From: an uncultured Clostridium sp.
GTDB lineage: Bacteria; Bacillota; Clostridia; TANB77; CAG-508
DNA: 64,000 nucleotides
Reading direction: 5' to 3'
NCBI GenBank assembly: GCA_900553985.1
Contig: USFW01000003.1
Span: forward strand, 1-64,000
Positions 36,825 through 45,713 of the stretch are shown here, piece by piece. Below the pieces are notes generated by a model. The model had not been told where the DNA came from. It did no database searches and worked only from the letters and a program-made list of their open reading frames with translations. Numbering within the stretch: the stretch's first letter is position 1; each line of letters opens with the position of its first letter. The position numbers and the translations under genes were made by a program.

Positions 36825-39092
36825 ATGCTAAAAGTCTTAAAAAATTTAAAGAAAACTTTAGGTTCTGTAATTGCAATAGTAATATTACTTTGTATCCAAG
36901 CAACTACTGATTTAGCATTACCAGATTATACATCAAAAATAGTTAATATCGGAATACAAGCAGGTGGAATTGAAAATGCAGTACCAAAATTAATTTCTAA
37001 GGCAGATATGGAAAAAACACTGCTATTTACAGAAAATGATGAGGAAATTTTAAGTAATTATACATTATTAGGAGAAGAAAAGAATAAAGAGCAAGAAAAA
37101 ATCCTAAACAAATATTTAGGAAAAGATTATAATGTAGAACCAAATACAATTTATGTTTTAAATGATGTAAATGAAGAAACTGAGAATAACTTAGAAAAGG
37201 ATTTAGCTGGTGCTTTAATGGGAGCAACTGCAATTTCTAATGAAGAAACAGCAAATCAAATAAAACAAAAAATATTAGAAAATGTTCAAGAACCACAAAA
37301 AACATATATGCAAAATAAGAGTTTAGTAGAGTTAATATCTAATATGCCAGAAGAACAAAAAAATCAAGTTTTACAAGAATTTACTAAAAAAATAGATGAA
37401 ATGAATGATTCGATAAAAGAGCAAGGAGCAGTTTCAGCAGTAAAGCAATTATACAAAGATTTAGGTGTTAATACAGATAAACTTCAAAATGATTATATAT
37501 TATTAGCAGGATTACAAATGCTAGGAGTAGCATCAATAACAATGATCTCAGCAGTATCAATTATGCTTTTATCAGCAAGAGTTGCTGCTATGTTAGGAAA
37601 AACTTTAAGAGAAAAAGTATTCAAAAAAGTTTCTCAATTTTCAAATGCAGAATTAAATGAATTTTCAACAGCATCGTTGATAACAAGAAGTACAAATGAT
37701 GTGCAACAAATTCAACAATTAATAACTTTATTATTTAGAGTAGTTGTTTATGCACCAATTATTGGTATAGGTGGATTTGTAAAAGTACTTACAGAAACAG
37801 ATAATTCAATGGCTTGGATTATAGGAATAGCAATATTTGCAATTTTAGTAATTGTTGCAACATTATTTGCAGTAGCAATGCCAAAATTCAAAAAATTACA
37901 AGAATTAACAGATAAATTAAATGAGGTTACAAGAGAAATATTAACAGGAATTCCAGTAATAAGAGCTTTCCATAAAGAAAAAAAAGAAGAAAAAAGATTT
38001 GATGATGCAAATAAAGATTTAATGAAAACAAATGTCTTTGTAAATAGAGCAATGTCACTAATGATGCCTTTATTGATGTTTGTTATGAATGCAATAATGA
38101 TTTTAATAGTTTGGGTTGGAGGTCACAAAATAGACGAAGGAATTATGCAAGTTGGAGATATGATGGCATTTATACAATATACAATGCAAATCGTAATGTC
38201 ATTCTTGATGATTTCAATGGTTTCAATTATGCTTCCAAGAGCATCAGTTTCAGCAAAACGTATAAATCAAGTTCTTGAAACAGAGCCTTTAATTAAGGAT
38301 AAAAAAGAAACAAAGAAATTAGACCCAAGCAAAAAAGGATTAGTAGAATTTAAAAATGTTTCATTCAGATATCCAGATGCTGATACAGAAATATTAGAAG
38401 ATATAGATTTTATAGCAGAGCCTGGAAAAACTACTGCAATAATAGGAAGTACAGGTAGTGGAAAATCAACAGTAGTAAATTTAATACCAAGATTTTATGA
38501 TGTAACAGAAGGAGAATTATATGTTGACGGTGTAAATGTAAAGGATGTATCACAAAAAGAATTAAGAGATGCCATAGGATTTGTACCACAAAAAGGAACA
38601 TTATTTTCTGGAACAATAGAATCAAATATTAAATATTCAGATGAAAATATGTCAGATGAACAAATGATAAGCGCTGCAGAAATTGCCCAAGCAACAGAAT
38701 TTATAGAGAATAAAGAAGAAAAATACAAATCACCAATTTCACAAGGTGGTGGAAATGTATCAGGAGGTCAAAAGCAAAGAATATCTATTGCAAGAGCCAT
38801 TGCAAAGAATCCAGAAATATTTGTATTTGATGATAGTTTTTCTGCATTAGACTTCAAAACTGATAGTAAATTAAGAGAAGCTTTAGCAGAAAAAACAGAA
38901 AATAAGACTGTAATAATCGTAGCTCAAAGAATAAGCACAATATTAAATGCAGATAAAATTATAGTATTAGAAGAAGGTAAAATGGTAGGAGAAGGAACTC
39001 ACGAAGAACTTATGAAAAATAATGAAACATATAGACAAATTGCACTATCACAATTATCTGAAGAAGAATTAGGACAGAAAGGAGGAGAATAA
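36825..39092 (+). CDS. Heterodimeric ABC exporter, subunit 1 (degenerate ATP site)
   Basis: This 755-residue half-transporter has a six-helix membrane domain containing a long extracytoplasmic insertion (about residues 50-215) and a C-terminal nucleotide-binding domain. Walker A is STGSGKST and the signature VSGGQKQR. The Walker B glutamate is Asp (VFDDSFSALD) and the H-loop histidine is Gln (IVAQRIS), so its own site is non-catalytic. This is the asymmetry of BmrCD/TM287-288 type drug or lipid exporters. It abuts subunit 2 with no gap. Confidence 0.92.
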   Translation: MLKVLKNLKKTLGSVIAIVILLCIQATTDLALPDYTSKIVNIGIQAGGIENAVPKLISKADMEKTLLFTENDEEILSNYTLLGEEKNKEQEKILNKYLGKDYNVEPNTIYVLNDVNEETENNLEKDLAGALMGATAISNEETANQIKQKILENVQEPQKTYMQNKSLVELISNMPEEQKNQVLQEFTKKIDEMNDSIKEQGAVSAVKQLYKDLGVNTDKLQNDYILLAGLQMLGVASITMISAVSIMLLSARVAAMLGKTLREKVFKKVSQFSNAELNEFSTASLITRSTNDVQQIQQLITLLFRVVVYAPIIGIGGFVKVLTETDNSMAWIIGIAIFAILVIVATLFAVAMPKFKKLQELTDKLNEVTREILTGIPVIRAFHKEKKEEKRFDDANKDLMKTNVFVNRAMSLMMPLLMFVMNAIMILIVWVGGHKIDEGIMQVGDMMAFIQYTMQIVMSFLMISMVSIMLPRASVSAKRINQVLETEPLIKDKKETKKLDPSKKGLVEFKNVSFRYPDADTEILEDIDFIAEPGKTTAIIGSTGSGKSTVVNLIPRFYDVTEGELYVDGVNVKDVSQKELRDAIGFVPQKGTLFSGTIESNIKYSDENMSDEQMISAAEIAQATEFIENKEEKYKSPISQGGGNVSGGQKQRISIARAIAKNPEIFVFDDSFSALDFKTDSKLREALAEKTENKTVIIVAQRISTILNADKIIVLEEGKMVGEGTHEELMKNNETYRQIALSQLSEEELGQKGGE

Positions 39093-40923
39093 ATGCCAGG
39101 ACCAATGGGAGGACCTATGGGAAAAGGTCATAGAAGTACAGAAAAAGCCAAAGACTTTAAGAAAACTACAAAAAAATTAATAAAATCTTATCTTTCAAAA
39201 TATAAAGCAGCAATATTTTTTGTAATACTATTTGCGATAGGAAGTACGATATTTACTATTGTAGGGCCAAAAATATTAGGAAATGCAACAACAGAAATAT
39301 TCAATGGTTTAATGGGGAAGATAAATGGTGGAGCAGGAATTGATTTTGGAAAAATAGGACAAATAGCATTAATTTTATTAGGACTATATATAATAAGCAC
39401 TATATTTTCAATTATACAAGGTTTTGCAATGACTACAGTATCACAAAAAATTACATATAAATTAAGAAATGATATAGCAATAAAAATAAATAAATTACCT
39501 ATGAAATATTTTGATAAAAGAACTAATGGAGAAGTTTTATCAGTAATAACAAATGATATTGACACATTAAGCATGAACTTAAATCAAAGTATAACACAAA
39601 TTATTACATCAATTTGCACAATAATAGGAATACTTGTAATGATGTTTTCAATAAGTTGGCAGATGACATTGATATCATTAATAATATTCCCAATAGCAGG
39701 TTTTTTAATAAAATCAATAGTTGAAAAATCACAAAAATACTTCAAAAATCAACAAGACTACTTAGGTCATGTTAATGGTCAAGTAGAAGAAGTATATAGT
39801 GGATTAAATATAGTAAAAGTATTTAATGCAGAAAAAAAGGTAACAGATGAATTTGAAAAAGCAAATAATGAATTATACAGGTCTGCTTGGAAATCTCAAT
39901 TCCTTTCAGGATTAATGTTTCCAGTAATGAACTTTATATCTAACATAGGATATGTGGGAGTAGCAGTAGCAGGAGGATATTTAGCAATAAGAGGGACAAT
40001 AACAGTAGGAAATATACAAAGTTTTATACAATATAATAAACAATTTACTCGGGCCAATTAATCAACTTGCACAAATATCAAGTATGTTACAAGCAATGGC
40101 AGCCTCAGCAGAAAGAATTTTTGAATTTTTAGAAGAACCAGAAGAAGTGGTAACTTCAAAAGGAAATATAGATACTTTTAAATTACAAGGTAATGTAGAA
40201 TTTAGAAATGTAAAATTTGGATATGACGAAAATAAAACAATAATTAATAATTTTAATGCTAAAGTAAAAGAAGGACAAAAGATAGCAATAGTAGGGCCAA
40301 CAGGAGCAGGAAAAACAACAATGGTAAAATTATTAATGAGATTTTATGATGTAACAGAAGGTGAAATATTAGTAGATGGACATAATGTAAAAGATTTTGA
40401 TAGAGGAGAACTTCGTAAGATGTTCGGAATGGTACTACAAGATACATGGCTATTTGGAGGAACAGTAAAAGACAATATAAAATATAGTAAAGAAGAAGCA
40501 ACAGATACAGAAGTAATCGGAGCAGCTAAAGCAGCTCACGTTCACCACTTTATAAAAACATTGCCTAATGGATATAATTCATTGATAAATGAAGAATCAA
40601 CTAATATATCAGCAGGTCAAAAACAATTATTAACAATAGCGAGAGTAATATTAGCAGATCCAAAGATATTAATATTAGATGAGGCGACAAGTTCAATAGA
40701 TACAAGAACAGAAATACAAATTCAATCAGCAATGGATAACTTAATGAAAGGAAGAACAAGCTTCATAATTGCACATAGATTATCAACAATAAAAAATGCA
40801 GATTTAATATTAGTAATGAACCATGGAGATATAGTAGAACAAGGAACACATGAAGAATTATTAGCTAAAAATGGATTTTATGCTGATTTATATAATAGTC
40901 AATTTGATGAAGGGGAAGAGTAG
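39093..40923 (+). CDS. Heterodimeric ABC exporter, subunit 2, interrupted by +1 frameshift at CGG
   Basis: The membrane domain reads in frame 0 to an in-frame CGG at codon 320 (40050-40052) and stops two codons later. Reading +1 from GGG at 40051 restores FTGPINQL and the nucleotide-binding domain, for 609 residues in total, a normal length. The ATP site is canonical: Walker A GPTGAGKTT, signature ISAGQKQ, Walker B LILDEATSS, H-loop IAHRLS. It therefore supplies the catalytic residues missing in subunit 1. Without the shift only a membrane domain is made. It is the same kind of break as in mtaB and radA. Confidence 0.88.
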
Positions 40924-40954
40924 AAAATCTTAATAAAATTTAAAAATAAAGATG

Positions 40955-41003
40955 AATAGGCAGTCTCAGAAATATTTTTATATTCTAGGACCGCCTATTT
41001 TTA
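40955..41003. terminator. Bidirectional terminator between ABC exporter and BI-1 gene
   Basis: AATAGGC (40955-40961) pairs with GCCTATT (40993-40999), followed by TTTAAA. The two neighbouring genes converge on it. Confidence 0.65.
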
Positions 41004-41034
41004 AATTAAATATTTAATTTAAAAATTTCTATGA

Positions 41035-41703
41035 TTAATCTTTTCTTTTTCCAAAGATAGATAATATTCTTAAGAAAATATTTACAAAATCAAGATACAA
41101 TTGCATTGCACAATAAATATGAATTTTTTCTTTATCAATACCCTCTACACTTTGTAATAATTTAACTTTATTAATATCATAAATTGTTACCCCTAAGAAG
41201 ATTGCTAGTATAATCCAATCTAAAATTATATCAAAAGTTCCATTTTTTAAAATAAATAAATTTATAATTGTAAGTACTAAACCAGCAATTAAAAATACAG
41301 TTAAATAAGGTCCCCATTTACTTAAATCTTTATTAGTTTTATAACCTATTAAAGCTAAAACAGCAAATATCAAAGCTGAAATGACAAATAGATATATAAT
41401 AGAACTTAACTCGAAAACAGCAAAAATTACTGCAAGTGTTACACCATTTATCATCGAATATACAAAATATAGAATACCAACTAGAATAGGAGGTAATTTT
41501 CTATATAGAAAACTAAACAATAGAACAGCTACTACTTCAATTATTAGTAAAATTGAAAAAGAATCTTCTATCAAGATTTTAAAATATAAACCTGAAGAAT
41601 AAGTGTACCAAGCAATAATTCCTGAACCAAGTAATCCTAGGAACATCCAAAAAAATGTCTTTCCAAATAATTTGTTTTGTACTGAAATATTTTCTTCTTC
41701 CAT
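41035..41703 (-). CDS. Bax inhibitor-1 / YetJ-family membrane protein
   Basis: This 222-residue protein has seven hydrophobic helices and the family's C-terminal acidic/tyrosine features (YDINKVKLL, LYLDFVNIFLRILSI). Bacterial members act as pH-sensitive calcium leak channels. AAAGGAG precedes the ATG on the - strand. Confidence 0.88.
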   Translation of the reverse strand: MEEENISVQNKLFGKTFFWMFLGLLGSGIIAWYTYSSGLYFKILIEDSFSILLIIEVVAVLLFSFLYRKLPPILVGILYFVYSMINGVTLAVIFAVFELSSIIYLFVISALIFAVLALIGYKTNKDLSKWGPYLTVFLIAGLVLTIINLFILKNGTFDIILDWIILAIFLGVTIYDINKVKLLQSVEGIDKEKIHIYCAMQLYLDFVNIFLRILSIFGKRKD

Positions 41704-41826
41704 AAAATCTCCTTTCTTTCATTATATTAATACAAGTATATAAATAATAAAAAAAATATGCAATAATTTTGAAAAAAATATATGATAATATTTTAAGATT
41801 AGTTCACAATAAAATAATATTTAGAA

Positions 41827-42119
41827 GTTATTTAATTACTGGATAATGGTTTTAAAAATTAACCGCTGAAAATAGTTGATAATTATAATTTTTTTAGATT
41901 TTGACTACTTATTTCATTCAGAAAGAATTGGTAAGGCTTCCTAATGAGCCTCTCTCACTCAGACCCTTTCATACTTCAAGTACCGTGAGCATTCCTCATT
42001 AGAAAGCCTAACCAATTCTAATCTTCATTCCAGTCGAACATCAAAATCTAAAAAAATTATAATTATTAACTATTTCCAGCTTCTCTACAATAAAAACTAT
42101 TATCATGTAACGTTATTTA
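41827..42119. mobile_element. Palindromic MITE-like element, full copy A, with 8-bp target duplication
   Basis: The element at 41835-42111 is flanked by GTTATTTA on both sides (41827-41834 and 42112-42119). Its ends are inverted: TTACTGGATAATGGTTTT against TTACATGATAATAGTTTT read from the right. The outer arms 41865-41905 and 42040-42080 are complementary at 38 of 41 positions. Inner 25-bp arms (AGAATTGG...AATGAG) enclose a conserved 46-base centre. It encodes no protein. Confidence 0.8.
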
Positions 42120-42139
42120 TATTAATTTTAAAAAATATA

Positions 42140-42190
42140 TTGACAAAGATTTAAAAAAGTTATAATATTAAATCAATATATGAACATATA
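42140..42190 (+). promoter_or_regulatory. Promoter and possible ArsR operator of the metal-resistance pair
   Basis: TTGACA (42140-42145), 17 bp, TAATAT (42163-42168). The imperfect dyad TATATGAACATATA (42177-42190), just downstream, resembles ArsR/SmtB-family operators and lies 31 bases before the regulator gene, suiting metal-relieved autorepression. Confidence 0.6.
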
Positions 42191-42221
42191 ATCATACAAT
42201 TATATAAAAGGAGAAAAAATA

Positions 42222-42575
42222 ATGGATGAAAATTTATGTGAAATTACTATAATTCATGAAGATGTAGTAAAAAAAGTGAAGAAAATAATGCCAGAAGATG
42301 ATGAAATATATGACTTAGCAGAGTTTTTCAAAGTATTTGCAGATTCTACAAGGATGAAAATAATATATGCTTTAATGGAAAATGAGTTATGCGTATGTGA
42401 TTTAGCAAATATAGTAAATACAACTCAATCAGCAATCTCACATCAACTAAAAATATTAAGGCAATCAAAATTAGTTAAATTTAGAAAAGAAGGAAAAGTA
42501 GTATATTATAGCTTAGATGATGAACATATAAGCCAAATAGTAAAGAAAGGTCGTGAACATATTGAAGAGTTATAG
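42222..42575 (+). CDS. ArsR/SmtB-family metal-sensing repressor (CadC-like)
   Basis: This 117-residue winged-helix repressor has the metal-binding motif ELCVCDLA at the start of the recognition region and DNA-binding TTQSAISHQLKILRQ. The paired cysteines suit cadmium, lead or zinc sensing as in CadC. The 3' end overlaps the downstream P-type ATPase gene by 23 bases, so the two are translationally coupled. Confidence 0.9.
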   Translation: MDENLCEITIIHEDVVKKVKKIMPEDDEIYDLAEFFKVFADSTRMKIIYALMENELCVCDLANIVNTTQSAISHQLKILRQSKLVKFRKEGKVVYYSLDDEHISQIVKKGREHIEEL

Positions 42576-44649
42576 ATATAAGTTAGAAGGACTAGATTGT
42601 GCAGCCTGTGCTAAAAAAGTTGAAGAAAAATTAGCAAGTACAAGTGGATTTGAAGATGTAAATGTCAATTTTTCAACTTTGAAATTATCATTTAAAACAG
42701 AAAAATATGAAAATGACAAAAACTTGACCAAAATGGTTGAAGAGATTGTTAAGAAAGTAGAACCAGATGTAAATGTTATAGAAAATTCAAATAAAGAAAT
42801 AAATGAAAAATCAGAACGAAGCAATGTAGATATTATTAGAATTATTATTGGAGTTTTAATTTATTTTATAGGAATGAAATCAAACTTGGAAAAAGAATTT
42901 TCATTAATATTTTTAATTATTTCTTTAATAATATTACTTTATAAAATAGTACCCAAAGCAATAAAACAAATAGTAAAGAATAAATCTTTAGATGAAAATG
43001 CATTAATAGCAATATCAGCAATAGGTGCATGTTTTGTAGATAAAGCAATGGAAGGAATAATGGTTATAACATTATATGAAATAGGAAAAATATTAGAATC
43101 AAAAGCAATAAGCAAAACAAGAAATTCAATTTCAAGTTTAATGGATATAAGACCAGAATATGCAAATATAAAAGATAAAGAAGAAATAAGAAAAGTAAAC
43201 CCAGAAGAAGTAAAAATAGGAGATATAATAGTAATAAAAAGTGGAGAAAAAATTCCACTAGATGGAATTATTATAAAAGGAGAAGCAGAAATAGATAACT
43301 CAGCCTTAACAGGAGAAAGTGAGTTAATAAATGTTAAAGAAGACTCAAAAGTACTATCAGGAGGAATTAATGTTCAAGGATTAATTGAAGTAAAAGTTGA
43401 AAAACTATATGAAGACAGTACAGTAAGTCAAATTTTAAATTTAGTAGAAAATGCAACAGATAAAAAAGCAAAAACAGAAAATTTTGTTTCAAAAGCTGCA
43501 AAAATTTATACACCAATAGTGTTAGGGTTAGCAGTACTTGTAGCAATATTTATGCCAATATTTTTTAAAGGAGTAACATATCAAGAAAGTATATATAAAG
43601 CATTAATATTTTTAGTAATATCATGTCCTTGCTCAATAGCAATATCAGTACCATTAAGTTATTTTAGTGGAATAGGTAAAGCTTCTAAAAGAGGAATTTT
43701 AGTAAAAGGAAGTGATTACTTAGATGGTTTAAAAGACATTAAACAAATAGTATTTGACAAAACAGGAACAATAACAACAGGAAATTTTAAATTAAGTGAA
43801 ATTAAGTCATTTAATGAAAAATATAATGAAAAAGAAATTTTAAAATACTTTGCAATGGGAGAAAGCTATTCAAATCATCCAATAGCAAAATCAATATTAA
43901 ATGAAGTAAAAAATGAAGATATAGATATAAAACAAGTAAGAGATTTTGAAGAAATTGCAGGTAAAGGTCTAAAATATAAAATACAAGATAAGGAAATCAT
44001 TATTGGAAATAAATCAATAATGAATGATAATAAAATCACTTCAAATCAAGAAGAAGGAACTATATTATTTTTAAAAATAAATGACGAAGTAGTAGGAAGT
44101 ATTAAATTAATAGACGAAATAAAACCAGATGTAAAAACTACAATGAAAAAGCTAAGTGATTTAGGAATAAAAACTAAAATGTTTACAGGAGATAAAAAGG
44201 AAATTGCACAAAAAATAGCAAAAGAAGTAGGAATAAAAGAAGTAAAATACGAAATGTTACCACAAAATAAATATGAAGAATTAGAAAAAGTTTTACAAGG
44301 TAAAAAGCCAAGCGAAAAGGTAGCATATGTAGGAGATGGAATTAATGATAGTCCAGTACTAGCAAGAGCAGATATTGGAATATCAATGGGTGGAGTAGGA
44401 TCTAGCTCAGCAATAGAAGCCTCAGATATTGTAATAATGACAGACGAATTATCAAAAGTTATAGAAGGTATTGAAATTTCTAAAAAGACTAATAAAATAA
44501 TAATGCAAAATTTAGTTATATCAATAGGAATAAAATTATTGGTTTTTGCATTAACTCTATTTGGACTTTCAGATATGTGGGAAGCAGTATTTGCAGATGT
44601 GGGAGTAACATTAATTACAGTATTTAATACATTGAGAATATTGAAGTAG
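42553..44649 (+). CDS. Heavy-metal P1B-type ATPase (CadA/ZntA-like)
   Basis: This 698-residue pump starts at GTG inside the regulator gene. It has an N-terminal heavy-metal domain (GLDCAACAKK), the transmembrane CPC motif (SCPCSIAIS), phosphorylation site DKTGT, SNHP, and GDGINDSP. CPC with a GxDCAxC domain is typical of zinc/cadmium/lead exporters rather than copper pumps of the CopA type. The upstream CadC-like sensor agrees. Confidence 0.93.
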   Translation: MNILKSYRYKLEGLDCAACAKKVEEKLASTSGFEDVNVNFSTLKLSFKTEKYENDKNLTKMVEEIVKKVEPDVNVIENSNKEINEKSERSNVDIIRIIIGVLIYFIGMKSNLEKEFSLIFLIISLIILLYKIVPKAIKQIVKNKSLDENALIAISAIGACFVDKAMEGIMVITLYEIGKILESKAISKTRNSISSLMDIRPEYANIKDKEEIRKVNPEEVKIGDIIVIKSGEKIPLDGIIIKGEAEIDNSALTGESELINVKEDSKVLSGGINVQGLIEVKVEKLYEDSTVSQILNLVENATDKKAKTENFVSKAAKIYTPIVLGLAVLVAIFMPIFFKGVTYQESIYKALIFLVISCPCSIAISVPLSYFSGIGKASKRGILVKGSDYLDGLKDIKQIVFDKTGTITTGNFKLSEIKSFNEKYNEKEILKYFAMGESYSNHPIAKSILNEVKNEDIDIKQVRDFEEIAGKGLKYKIQDKEIIIGNKSIMNDNKITSNQEEGTILFLKINDEVVGSIKLIDEIKPDVKTTMKKLSDLGIKTKMFTGDKKEIAQKIAKEVGIKEVKYEMLPQNKYEELEKVLQGKKPSEKVAYVGDGINDSPVLARADIGISMGGVGSSSAIEASDIVIMTDELSKVIEGIEISKKTNKIIMQNLVISIGIKLLVFALTLFGLSDMWEAVFADVGVTLITVFNTLRILK

Positions 44650-44755
44650 GATTTAAATAATATAAAAATAATAAAAGAGATTTGTATAATAGACTTCTTA
44701 AAAGGTGTTGATTAATTAGATAAAAGTGTGAATTCAAAAGAATACAAGAAAATAG

Positions 44756-44817
44756 TCAAAATTTGCACAATGAAGTGGTCAAAAAATGCACAACAAAACA
44801 GTTAAAATTTGTACAAT
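44756..44817. repeat. Three direct repeats at 23-bp spacing
   Basis: TCAAAATTTGCACAAT (44756), TCAAAAAATGCACAAC (44779) and TTAAAATTTGTACAAT (44802) are spaced exactly 23 bp apart, 34 bases upstream of the AlkD-like gene. They could be phased protein-binding sites. Confidence 0.55.
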
Positions 44818-44850
44818 AGCATTGAAAGAATAAAAATATAGGAGTTAAAA

Positions 44851-45552
44851 ATGGAAAATTTAAAAGAAGAGGTAAAAGAAAAATTACACAAATTATCAGA
44901 CGAAAAATATAAAAAATTCCATACAGGTTTATGTCCAGGGGTAGATAATATTTTAGGAATAAGAGTGCCGATACTTAGAAATTATGCAAAAGAATTAAAG
45001 AAGGAATATAACTTGGAAGATTTAATTCAAAATATCGATGAACAATATTATGAAGAAATAATGCTAAAAGGAATGATAATAGGACTAGAGAATAAGAAAG
45101 ATTTTGATACAATTAAAGGTTATATAAAAAACTTTTTACCTAAAATAGATAATTGGGCAATATGTGACACATTTTGTGCAGGATTAAAAATTACTAAAAA
45201 ATACGAAAAAGAAATGTGGGAATTTATAAAAATATACTTAAAATCAAAAAATGAATTTGAAGTAAGATTTGCAATAGTAATGATTTTAGACTATTATATA
45301 AAAAAAGAATATATACCAGAAGATTTTAAAATATTTGAAAATACAAAAAGTGATAAATATTATATACAAATGGCAGTAGCTTGGGCTATATCAATATGTT
45401 TTATAAAATTTTATGATGAAACAAAAGAATTTATGAAAAAATCAAATATTGAGAAATTTACATATAATAAAGCAATACAAAAAGCTATAGAGTCATACAG
45501 AATTACAGAAGAGCAAAAAGAAGAATTAAGAAAGTTAAAAAAGAATATGTAA
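44851..45552 (+). CDS. AlkD-like DNA alkylation repair HEAT-repeat protein
   Basis: This 233-residue all-helical protein matches the AlkC/AlkD superfamily, whose members are glycosylases for N3/N7-alkylated purines. Visible landmarks are GVDNILGIRVPILRNYAKEL, the central DNWAICDTFCAGL, and AVAWAISICFIKF. The catalytic aspartate of AlkD corresponds plausibly to the Asp in IDNWAICD. Repair activity is inferred from family only. Confidence 0.82.
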   Translation: MENLKEEVKEKLHKLSDEKYKKFHTGLCPGVDNILGIRVPILRNYAKELKKEYNLEDLIQNIDEQYYEEIMLKGMIIGLENKKDFDTIKGYIKNFLPKIDNWAICDTFCAGLKITKKYEKEMWEFIKIYLKSKNEFEVRFAIVMILDYYIKKEYIPEDFKIFENTKSDKYYIQMAVAWAISICFIKFYDETKEFMKKSNIEKFTYNKAIQKAIESYRITEEQKEELRKLKKNM

Positions 45553-45560
45553 GAAAAAAG

Positions 45561-45616
45561 GGCTATCCTAGATATAAGAATATTTCTGTGGGATAGTCTT
45601 TTTATATCTAGGATAG
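45561..45616 (+). terminator. Terminator with overlapping alternative hairpin
   Basis: GGCTATCC (45561-45568) pairs with GGATAGTC (45591-45598), then TTTTT. The same left arm, as CTATCCTAGATATAA (45563-45577), also pairs perfectly over 15 bp with TTATATCTAGGATAG (45602-45616). The two hairpins exclude each other. Confidence 0.7.
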
Positions 45617-45713
45617 TCTATTTCAAAATTATTAATTTTTTATAAATTTTACTTGATAAAACATAAATTTATGATATTATTATGTAATAAAAAATAAACA
45701 AAAGGAGAAGTTT

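Noticed and set aside
41835..42111. Retron or group II intron as explanation of the palindromic element
   Set aside because: No reverse transcriptase or branch-point/domain V-like structure is present; inverted ends and an 8-bp target duplication fit a non-autonomous transposon better.
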